From Selaginella moellendorffii (lineage: Eukaryota; Streptophyta; Lycopodiopsida; Selaginellales; Selaginellaceae): 64,000 nucleotides of DNA. The notes beneath the pieces were generated by a model that made no database searches, was not told the DNA's origin, and worked only from the letters and a program-made list of their open reading frames with translations. Numbering within the stretch: the stretch's first letter is position 1; the number at the start of each line of letters is the position of its first letter. A program made the position numbers and the translations under genes. Shown here piece by piece: positions 22,406 through 31,075 of the stretch. The DNA is taken from positions 656,980 through 720,979 of the forward strand of contig NW_003314299.1 in the NCBI RefSeq assembly GCF_000143415.4, read 5' to 3'.

Positions 22406-23453
22406 AGCTTGGGAATGGAAGGGAGTGTATAGAAGTGGGTTTCTAAACGCTCAGAATGAAATCTTGCCCACCACGACCGGTTCCTTCTTCCAGTAGAGAA
22501 ATTGGGAGTGTTATTATCAGAATTTACAAGCTGCTGATTTGGCCGCTTCGGGCGCAGCATGCGAACAACACCAGCCACAAGAAAGAGTGGCGGGAGATAA
22601 TTCAAGATCATGGACAAGCTTTTTGTCCCGCTGCTGTTGGAACTGTTTTCCTCCTCGTTTCTCTCAATGGAAGATTTGCGGTTCTCAAACGAGACCACAA
22701 CCTTTTTCCTACCTGTCATGCGGTTGGTGATGCCATTGCCATGGCCAGCAGTATGGACATATTGAGGATCCCAAAGCAATATAGCCTCTTATGGAACGCA
22801 GTCGTGTTTGCATATGCCCATCCCTGGTATGTTTTTTGAATCTTTAGGGATGGTAAATGCTATGATAAACAACTCCAGGTAGACAACTCAAAGGAGAATG
22901 CAAAGCCCACATGGATAGAAAACTAAAAGGCCATAGCCAACTACATTGCAAAATTTCCAACGAGCTTTTTGGAAATTTGGTGGCAGGATCCTGCTTGCGG
23001 CTCAATCGTAAGTTCCCTCCCGGCATGCATCAATTCTCCTTGTCCTCCTTTCGTGGGGAAGATTTGCGGAGGATCCTCTTCCCATTCCGGATTACAACGT
23101 TCCTCATAATGTTTCTTTGCGGCAACGGGGCCGAGATTGACCATATCTGAACAAAGCAAACGGACACAAACACGCATTAGTCCCAGGAGCCCCAGATGGA
23201 AAGCATAGAATGAGCATTGCTTACATCGCAAAAGGGAACACTAGAGTGAGAAAGCAAGGGTGAGGGAACGAGTGAGGGCTGGGCTTATATTGCCACGAGA
23301 TGGTCAATATTCTAGAGCTTTCTGCACCACGTAGGCGCCCGGAGTGGAGAAAACGAGATCGAGAAGCACAGAAGCGGAGGGAATGAATGCCAAGTGGGGA
23401 TGGCAATGCAACTGCGCATGGGTTTGAATTGACGAAGGTTGTAAACGGTTCCA

Positions 23454-23645
23454 AACCGATTGCAGGAACTGTTTCCGGAGATGCCGTGGCGCAGCATTGC
23501 GTGCTAAAAATTTCTAACGCAAATATTTAAAATGCGTGGCGTGACAATTGGGTTGATGCTTCTTCGAAAGATCTCAGAGAAAGGTTTTCTCTCGTGAAAC
23601 GCAGTTGTAACTGCATATGCCTATCATAGGTATCTTGTTGAAATC
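23454..23645 (+). repeat. Dispersed direct repeat A, copy 2
   Basis: Second copy of the repeat at 20,336-20,526, in the same orientation and 3.1 kb downstream. Differences are mainly single-base transitions and small indels. Confidence 0.8.
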
Positions 23646-24038
23646 TTTGGTGACGGACGAGTCAAAAGAGCATGCCCACAATAGCAAACCAAGAAACGAT
23701 AGCGCAAAATTTCCAAGAGCCTTTTGGAAAATGGTGGCAGGATCCGGATTTGCTGCTCTTGATCGATCACAGTGGCTGAATCGTTAGTTGGCCGCTATGA
23801 TCAAACTCTAACTTGGTTTTCCATGGCGCTAACTGCAGTCGGCATGAAATCAAACAACACGCGTCCGTGTACGTACCTTGAGAATCAACTCCACGAAGTC
23901 CTCGGTGAACCAGGAGACTCGGAGCCCGAGCACAAACATCCCTGGTGACCCCTGGACTGGAATCGATCTCGCGGGTCTCCTTTCTTCTCTCTCCCTCTTG
24001 CTCGGCTTGTTTCGTTTACCAAAATTTTTGCCAAAAAT

Positions 24039-24110
24039 TCCGTTGCCGGGAATTGAACCCGGGTCTCTCGGGTGAGAGCCGAGTATCCTGACCGACTAGA
24101 CTACAACGGA
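24039..24110 (-). tRNA. tRNA-Glu (CTC)
   Basis: The minus strand folds as a 72-nt cloverleaf. The acceptor stem is TCCGTTG with CAACGGA, the D arm is TCTAGTCGGTCAGGA, the anticodon loop CTCTCAC gives CTC, and the T arm contains GGTTCAATTCC. No intron. On the minus strand an oligo-T does not follow at once. A T-rich run on the plus strand lies just before 24,039, which on the minus strand is A-rich, so the Pol III terminator is unclear. Confidence 0.95.
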
Positions 24111-24351
24111 GTACATTACTTTTAGCGACTCGGACGGTTTAGGGTTTAGGTGGTGTTAGAATTCGTGCGAAAAAAAAGCTTTCAAATTTAAGCGTATTAG
24201 GGCTCTTCCAATTTCTCGCGTTTGTACCGCGCGGTTACTAGTGTGTGCCGCGCGACCCGGCTTGTGCTGCGCAGTACATTTGATTAGTAAATGAGTCGAT
24301 AGATGAGATCGATCAAGCTAGAAAGAATGTATTTACACGATCTATAGATCT

Positions 24352-25023
24352 CTAATGAGCAGCGATCATGGGCTTACACATCATTCTCTTGAATTCGAGG
24401 AAATCGACCAGGCCATCGCCGTTGGAATCCACCATCCGGATCATCCTGGAGCAACTGGGGCGGCCGCCATGCTCCTCCACGAATCCTAGCCTGGCGAGAA
24501 CCGTGTGGAGCTCCTCCACCGTGATGAATCCATCGTTGTCGCGGTCGAAGACCCTGAAAGCCTCCATCAGATCTTCTTCCTCTTGATCTTCGCCCTCGCA
24601 ATCCGGCGCTTCCTCTCCGTCCAGAATATCCCTGCGACCGTGGAAGATGGAGCAAAACTCCCCGAAATCTACGAATCCGTCGCCGTCCTCGTCGATCGCC
24701 TCGAGCGTGGCGGCCACGTCGCGATCCGAGAGGCTGCGATCCAGCCGCAGCATCATCTGTGCGATGTCGCCCTTGCAAATCAGACCGTCGCGGTTGCTAT
24801 CGAATTCCTGGAAGACATTCCAAAGCTCTCTCTCCTCTTCTTTCCTACCACGCAAATTTAGGGCTCTTGGGCAGCTTGGCGATGGAGATGGAGTGAGGAG
24901 GGGCTGGCAGTGCCATCCATAGTCCATGAGATGGGGCAAATGGAGCGAGCACGGCGCGATGGAATCCCTCGCCCTCATTCTTGCTTTCTTCGCGATTCCT
25001 TGTGGGATTGTCGGCGCATCCAT
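24352..25023 (-). CDS. Calmodulin-like EF-hand protein (up to 223 aa)
   Basis: Intronless. Four EF-hand loops are visible: DSNRDGLICKGD, DEDGDGFVDFGE, DRDNDGFITVEE and DSNGDGLVDFLE. Loop 1 ends in Asp instead of Glu at position 12, which usually weakens calcium binding. An acidic linker (EGEDQEEEDLM) joins the EF pairs. The region before the first EF hand (LMDYGWHCQ) resembles LIDFNWHFQ of the gene at 4,699-5,475, and the similarity begins upstream of the internal Met. The start is therefore placed at 25,023 rather than 24,927. The start codon interlocks with a plus-strand ATG at 25,022 (catg). Function: calcium sensor of the CML type. Confidence 0.85.
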   Translation of the reverse strand: MDAPTIPQGIAKKARMRARDSIAPCSLHLPHLMDYGWHCQPLLTPSPSPSCPRALNLRGRKEEERELWNVFQEFDSNRDGLICKGDIAQMMLRLDRSLSDRDVAATLEAIDEDGDGFVDFGEFCSIFHGRRDILDGEEAPDCEGEDQEEEDLMEAFRVFDRDNDGFITVEELHTVLARLGFVEEHGGRPSCSRMIRMVDSNGDGLVDFLEFKRMMCKPMIAAH

Positions 25024-25494
25024 GCGAGTAGCAGCTCCTCCTTTGCCTTGGCGATCGATGCATACTTATCGATGCCGCCAACGCGCTTGTGCGAAGAATC
25101 GAGAAGTAGTGTCACGCATTTCTACGATTGCCGGCGCCAGGAAGCTGCTAAGAACCCTAGCTTTGGAAAGCGCTGGCGCGTGGATTTCGGGTGGAAGATT
25201 CAAGCACGACTTCGCCAAAGTCGTGACATCACTCTCAGAGGTCAGTGCTACTATCGTGTAGTTCCTCCATTCTTGGAGAAGATCTCAAGCGTTCTTCGCC
25301 ATTGTTCTTTCGTTGCTAGGTTCTCTATCTTTTCTTTTGTCGAGGTCCACTTATCCATGTATTTCGTCAGAGCTTTAGATGCCACGACAATCGAGGGAGT
25401 TTTATATCTGGGACTGCTCCAGCGATTAAGATCACTCGGGAGTAAGTCCATAGCTCTCCATTGTTTAAGATCATCTCATAGTTTATACTGACAG

Positions 25495-25531
<37 letters not shown>

Positions 25532-25634
25532 CTTCCCAGAGTAACTTTGAGTAACTTTTGCTCCAGCGATGGCTGTAGTGGTCAGACAAAGGCCAATCGC
25601 CAGGTACTTACAAGATTCCTTTGCAAGAGAGTGA
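25022..25634 (+). CDS. Small three-exon protein of unknown function (124 aa)
   Basis: The model is 25022-25257, 25371-25441 and 25567-25634, with GT-AG introns, closed phases and a total of 125 codons including stop. The protein starts MRVAAPPLPWRSM, is rich in Arg and Ala with few acidic residues in its first ~50 residues, as expected of an organelle-targeting peptide, and ends RQRPIARYLQDSFARE. An in-frame ATG at 24,926 would add 32 residues, including a hydrophobic stretch, but would overlap the opposite calmodulin-like gene. No family is recognised. The exon ends 93 bases before the glycosyltransferase ATG, so it could instead be part of that gene's leader. A (CT)n microsatellite lies in the second intron. 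Confidence 0.4.
25497..25530 (+). repeat. (CT)n microsatellite
   Basis: About 16 perfect CT units. It sits just before a splice-acceptor-like tract, in the second intron of the small gene model or in the leader of the downstream glycosyltransferase gene. Confidence 0.9.
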
Positions 25635-25726
25635 CTCTCTCGCACTCCTTCTCTCTCCCTCGTTTCTCACTTGGTTCCTTCCATTCCCACGAAGCAGTGC
25701 ACGAATCATCGGTCCGGAAGAAAAGG

Positions 25727-26998
25727 ATGCTCTCGAGAAAGCCACGAGGGAGAAAAATCTTAGCGGCCGCTTTGGTACTCGTGTTGATCCTCTGCCTTCA
25801 CGCTGGCTACTCCAATTTCTTGAGCTTATCATACTTTCTCAGGCCCGTCTGGGACACACCACCGAAGCCATTCGACTTCATCACTCACTACTTCGCTCAC
25901 AACCTCTCCCGCTCGGATCTGTGCGAATTACACAACTGGGAAGTGAGAGAGACCCCTCGCCGTGTCTTTGACGCCATCATCTTTAGCAACGAGCTCGACC
26001 TACTGGAGATCCGGTGGAGAGAATTGTATCCTTTCGTGACCAAGTTCGTGCTCCTGGAAGCAAATGGTACTTTCACAGGTCTGGCCAAGCCGCTCTTCTT
26101 CGCGAAAAACAGCTACAGGTTCTTGTTTGCGGCCTCGAAGCTGTTCTACCGGGAGATCTGGACGAGGCCTTTGCTGGAGAATGAGAGTCCTTTCACGACG
26201 GAGGTGTTCCAGCGACAGCAAATGGATCGAGCGCTGGTGGCTGCGGGGATTGAAGAAGGAGACATCGTTATCATGTCAGATGCTGATGAGATCCCGAGTT
26301 GGCACACGCTGGAGCTGCTAAGGTAGAGTTTTGTTTTAGTGTCTTTTTCACTTGTCTGTCTTGGTCGTAGTGTTCTTCGTTGGCACAGTCGTGTTTTGGC
26401 TGTGTTGGTCTAGGTGATGTCTGTGAGTTTCCAAACTTTCGAGAATAGTTTATAGTTTGGCTGTCGGCTTTGTGATGCGTGAGTTTGATCAGTGCTAGTT
26501 TCCTTGTGCAGATGGTGCGATGGATTTCCTTCTCCCATGCACCTCCAAATGAGAAACTATCTCTACTCGTTCGAGTTCCTGGTGGACGAGAAAGCTTGGA
26601 GGCCGTGCGTGCATTTGTATCAGCCGGGCGCCACCAAGTATGGCCACTTCCGAAGGTCAGATTTCATACTCGCAGACGCAGGGTGGCACTGCAGCTTCTG
26701 TTTCAGACACGTCAGTGAGATCCTGTTCAAGATCAGAGCCTACAGCCACGCAGACCGGCTGAAAGCCTCGCGCCTCGGCTCGGTGGACGCCGAGATAAGA
26801 ATCCAGGACGCGGTTTGTAAAGGCAGGGACCTGTTTGGCCTCCTTCCGGAGGAGTACACGTTCAAAGAGCTGGTAGCCAAGATGGGAAACGCCGCGAGAT
26901 CTCACGCAGCAGTCCATTTGCCGCTGTGGTTGCTGCGAAACGCTCACAAGTTTAAGTTTTTACTTCCAGGACACTGCCTCCGGGAGTATGATCCATGA
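25727..26998 (+). CDS. GT17-type N-acetylglucosaminyltransferase, type II membrane protein (360 aa)
   Basis: Two exons, 25727-26322 and 26512-26998. The protein begins with a short basic tail (MLSRKPRGRK) and one membrane helix (ILAAALVLVLILCLHAG), the layout of a Golgi type II enzyme. The lumenal part shows family GT17 features: FDAIIFSNELDLLEIRWREL, FVLLEANGTFTG, MSDADEIPS with the metal-binding DxD, and a late block FRHVSEILFKIRAYSHAD. The family includes animal MGAT3, which adds bisecting beta-1,4-GlcNAc to N-glycan mannose. Plant members share the fold, but their acceptor is not established, so exact specificity is inference. The start was chosen because upstream in-frame sequence lacks an ATG. 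It converges with the minus-strand coiled-coil gene, 129 bases away. Confidence 0.88.
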
Positions 26999-27127
26999 AG
27001 AACACTGGTGGTAAGCTTTCGTTTTTAAAGCAAAGTTTTTGGTAACATTCTTTTTCCTTCGTCCACAGCACAGCCTTCGGCCACCCCGCAGATAGAAAAG
27101 CTCGACTCGCAAACGATCGCACAGAGT

Positions 27128-30100
27128 CTACTCCAAGGGGTCGCCTCCGGACTTTGGATCCACACGCAAGGTGGTCCTCCTTGCGCTGCTGCTACTCTCG
27201 GTCGTGGACGACGACGCTGGAGACGCTGGCGCTGGAGCCATGTAAGCCGTACCAAAGTTCTTCCGCGACCTCCCTTCAAACGTTGGAGCTCCTCTGTCCA
27301 CCACCTGCTTGGTGTCCTCGGCAAAGGTCGTCCCTCTCGCCTTGAAAACTCTGATCCTCGGCCTTCCTCCTCCAGCCGCGTTCTTGCGATCCTCCTCGGC
27401 CTTTCTAGCCACTGCGTCCTCCTCCTTTCTCGCTCTTTCCTCATCGTCCAGCCTCTTCTTCTCGGCTTCCCTGCGTTTCCTCTCCTCTTCTTCCTGGATT
27501 CTCCTCTTGCGAGCTTCTTCTTCCTCGGCCTCTCTGCGTTTTCTCTCCCGTTCTTCCTCCTGGTGTTTCCTTCTGCGCGCTTCCTCCTCCCTGTGCTTTC
27601 GTTCCTCCTCCTCCCGCTTCCTCCTCAGCTCTTCCTCGCCCTCCTTCCTCTTGCGCTCTTCCTCTTCCATTCTTCTCTTCATCTCCTCCTCTTGAGCTCG
27701 CTTCTTCTTCGCTTCCTCTTCCTCCCTCAGCCTTCTCTCTTCCTCTTCCTTGATACGGAGACCCTCGACCGCTTTCCTTCGCTCCTCGTCTTCGTTAAGC
27801 TTCTTTCCCTCGTCATTGCTTCCCACACTTTGTTTTTGCTCGGCCAGTTCTTGCTCACGCTGTTTTAGCCGTCTTTTCTGTTCGGCCAGTTCCTCTTCGA
27901 GTCGTTTTGCTTCTGCTTCGGCCGCAGCCTTCCTCCTTGCTTCTTCCTCGTCCCCGGCTCCAGTTATTCCACCTTTCTTCCTGGCTTCTCCTTCTTCAGC
28001 TAACAGTCTCTTTCTCCTTGCTTCTTCTTCTTCTTCTTCGGCTAACAGTCTCTTCCTCCTTGCTTCTTCTTCTTCCGTTAACAGTCTCTTCCTCCTTGCT
28101 TCTTCTTCTTCCGTTAACAGTCTCTTCCTCTTTGCTTCTTCTTCTTCTTCGGCTAACAGTCTCTTCCTCCTTGCTTCTTCTTCTTCCGTTAACAGTCTCT
28201 TCCTCTTTGCTTCTTCTTCTTCTTCGGCTAACAGTCTCTTCCTCCTTGCTTCTTCTTCTTCCGTTAACAGTCTCTTCCTCTTTGCTTCTTCTTCTTCTTC
28301 GGCTAACAGTCTCTTCCTCCGTGCTTCTTCTTCTTCAGCTAACAATTTTTTCCTCCTTGCTTCTTCGTCTTCTTCAGCTAACAATCTTTTCCTCCTTGCT
28401 TCTTTCTCAGCAGCTGCCAATGCTTTTCTCTTTGCCTCTTCTTCAGCCTCTCCACCTGCGTCTTTATCTTCTCTACCACCACCTCCTTCTCCAGCCAAAT
28501 CACTTTTCTTCTTTTTGTCTTCATCATTTTTCTGAGTTTCGCCACCTTTCTTCTTTGCGTCGTTTCCAGCTGCCGCTCTGCTCTTTGCCTGTGCTTCAGC
28601 TGCCGCTTTCTTTCTTGCCTCCTCTTTCCTCCGTTGCTCTTCCTCTTGCTTCCTCTGCATCTCTTCCTCTTGTTTCCTGCGCAACGCTTCGGCTGCCTTG
28701 CGCTTTGTATCTTCTTCTGCCTCTGCCAAAAAGAATGAAAAAGGTGAAGCATACGCGACGGTGTTAAAACAAAAGCTACCTCTGAGAGACGCTTCGTTTG
28801 CCGCTGACTTCCCTCTAGTTTCGTCACCACCGGGCTTCGTCTGTGCATTCAAGACGGATGAATGAGTGACCCGAGCTTTTACGGCCTTGTCCTTAGACCA
28901 CCTGGTCCCTGCTTGGGGATCCCGACTGTCGACTTATGATCCGTGTGGTAGCCATTTCTAGGACTCTTGTTTGGTCCTTGACTTGAGTGTTTCACCATAC
29001 CTTGGCAGATTTGTCCGGAGTGACAGGAGCCTTCTTGGCTGCCACTGGAGGTGATGCTGGAGCTGCTGGAGCGGCAGCAACCTTCTTTCCTGCTTGAGGA
29101 GGCGATGGTGGAGCTGCGGGAGAAGCAGCAGCCTTCTTTCCAGCTGCTGGCGGTGGAGGCGATGGTGGAGCTGCTGGAGAAGCAGCAGCCTTCTTTCCAG
29201 CTGCTGGCGGTGGAGGCGATGGTGGAGCTGCAGGAGCAGTTGCAGCCTTCTTCGCAGCTGGTGGAGGAGGAGTTGGCGGGCTTTTGGAAGTGTTGAGTAG
29301 CTCGAACTTGGCCTTGGCTGCCTCGGCCTCACGTAGCTCTTTGGAGAGCTTCCTGATCTCGTTCTCCAGTTTGCTAGCTTTCCTGACCCACTTTTCCTTC
29401 TCGGCTGTTTCGGTGTCTAGCTGCTCGGTTAGCTTTGCTGCCTTGTCTTCCAGCTCCCTCCGTCTCTTCTCGTCCGCCTTGTTGGAATTGCTCGTTTCCA
29501 GTGCCTTTTGCTTGAACGCAGCAGTTTCTTGCTTCGTTTTCTCTAGATTCTTGTGAATCGCCTGCAGCAAAGCCAAGCCTGTGAAAATTGTCTTGCAAAA
29601 GAAGAAGCTTACTGTTAGACAGCTCTCGAGACGCTTGTTTGCAATCTCCAATAGTACTGCTTTGTCCTTCACAAGCGCGAGTTCTCTGTTCTCACAACTC
29701 AGCTTGTTCTGCCCCGCTTTCAAGCGCTTCATGTATTTCAGCAGCCTGATAATTTCATCGGCAAACACATTTCTTTCAACCTCCAGTTCCTGGCATTCTA
29801 GAAACACATTAGAAAATCCCTGGCAAACAAAGTGCTGCTATGCTCTTACTCTGGAGCGCGTTAGGCGAACATCTCTCCTCAGTGTGAAAAGCTCATCGCG
29901 TTGTTCTTCACAAACCATGTGAAGATCTTCTAGTCTAGTTTTCAATCCTGCACTTCTCTCTGGTTTAACATTTGAAATGGAAAAGATAAGAGCTATACCA
30001 TAAACTTTGCTACGTAACCTCTCAGGGCCGCCAGTTCTGCGAGCATCAGTTCGTTGCAGCTCCAAATCCTCAAGATCTTTTTCAAGTTTCCTACAGACAA

Positions 30101-30573
30101 AAACAAGCAGCACTTTCTATAGAACAAAGCTAGCAAATACGAGAAGAAGATACTGACCTGTTCTCGTTCTCTACCGTCGAGGCTTGAATCCTCTGAGCAG
30201 CAATCTTGCGATTCTGGTGCTGGAGCTCGGTTTTCAACGTGATCACCTCCTCCAGCAGCGATTCCTTGTCGCGAGCAGCAATGATAAGTCGCTTTGGAAG
30301 CTGGAACTCGAGCGGGGGACACGTCTGAGGCCGGGGTGGCTCCACTGGGGCAGTCGGAGGCAACCAAGCACCTCCACCAATCCCCACAACGTCCGGCTTC
30401 TCCATTGCCAAGCTGGTCTCCATGAACGGCTCAAACACGTAAGAAACTCCTCCCTGATCGACTGCCACATTTCTTCTCTCGCTCGGTGACTGATATCTGT
30501 TGGTCTCGTAAGGCGAAGAATAGCAACTCGAATCCTCCGGATCGCTACTCATTGTTCTCGGAGACGTCGTCAT
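27128..30573 (-). CDS. Large coiled-coil protein with Pro-rich and KRLL/Glu repeat regions
   Basis: A multi-exon minus-strand gene. Exon 1 is 30573-30158; exon 2 starts at 30090; further exons lie at about 29,870-29,960, 29,590-29,800 and 29,000-29,560; the last exon ends at 27128. Residues ~110-400 form a heptad-like coil (LLEEVITLKTELQHQNRKI; EIIRLLKYMKRLK). Next comes a Pro/Ala linker of tandem KKAAASPAAPPSPPPPAAG units. The C-terminal ~550 residues are a continuous charged helix with 25-residue tandem repeats (ARRKRLLAEEEEEAKRKRLL...). The protein ends in a Ser/Thr-rich basic tail. No enzyme motif is present. It looks like a cytoskeleton- or cilium-associated scaffold, but no family is assigned. 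Several inner exon borders are approximate; the SLR-EAEEDTKRK junction (intron near 28,730-28,785) is supported by phase. Confidence 0.65.
28077..28340. repeat. 75-base coding minisatellite (25-aa repeat)
   Basis: Units recur at exactly 75-base spacing: gctaacagtctcttcctcc starts at 28,152, with gctaacag again at 28,227 and 28,302. Each pair encodes ARRKRLLAEEEEEAKRKRLLTEEE-type helix on the minus strand. Partial 36-base units flank the array. Unit identity is near 100%, pointing to recent expansion. Confidence 0.88.
29085..29262. repeat. 57-base coding minisatellite (PAAPPSPPPPAAGKKAAAS)
   Basis: Two nearly perfect 57-base units plus diverged flanking ones encode a 19-residue Pro/Ala/Lys linker on the minus strand. 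The array sits between the two coiled-coil halves of the 27,128-30,573 gene. Confidence 0.8.
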
Positions 30574-31075
30574 GGAAACAGTGGCTACATCACTTCTCCA
30601 TCGTCTCTCCTCTATTTCTTCTTCTTCTTTCGTTCGTCTTACTCGTTCTTCACACTGTTTTCTCCCTCAAACTAGACCTCTGATAAGAAAGAAGAAAGGG
30701 AAAAAAGAACGAAAACCATTACTGTGTCAATGTTTCTTCTCTCACCCACATTCCCCAAAAATCTCCACAAAGTTTCTCACATTTCCAAAAGCGGCCGGAT
30801 TCTCTCTACACAACGCGCTACATTCTTCCAAAACTTTGACACCACAATGCCCGATCTCTTTCTCTCACAAGAAAAAAACCCTTGCTCACGAATCTAAACG
30901 CCCACTCACGAAAGGATCGAAACAAACCATTGCGCTCGCAGGAATCCAATCGATCGATCGATCGCTCGCATGCTGCGCGCTTCGAGAGCACGGAAACCCT
31001 GTGCCCTAGGAGAGAGAGGTACGAGGAAGCACCGTACGGACGTCCGTTCGTTGTGAAACCCCCAACACGTCAGCC
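30574..31075. other. Upstream region of the minus-strand coiled-coil gene
   Basis: About 500 bases between the coiled-coil gene start and the stop of the next minus-strand gene. It contains a T-rich tract on the plus strand (30,600-30,660). No gene is seen. Confidence 0.4.

Larger units (their letters stand above)
19909..24038. other. Gene-poor stretch with local repeat families
   Basis: About 4.1 kb without a gene that I can support. Three diverged duplicate pairs are visible: about 20,336-20,526 with 23,454-23,645; about 21,490-21,770 with 22,150-22,405; and about 22,870-23,000 with 23,660-23,790. A minus-strand start-like exon (MFVLGLRVSWFTEDFVELIL before a gtacgt donor) occurs near 23,880-23,942, but no continuation was found. 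Remaining frames are short and unrelated to known families. Confidence 0.5.

Noticed and set aside
22162-22779. 205-codon minus-strand frame in the 20-24 kb repeat region
   Set aside because: It crosses repeat block B, has no recognisable domain, and the frame is not conserved in the paired copy.
23878-23945. Possible first exon on the minus strand near tRNA-Glu
   Set aside because: A donor site exists but no downstream exon could be linked in frame.
27750-28767. Long plus-strand open frames rich in Ser/Leu opposite the coiled-coil gene
   Set aside because: They are antisense shadows of the Glu/Lys/Arg repeat exon; low-complexity codons keep the opposite strand open.
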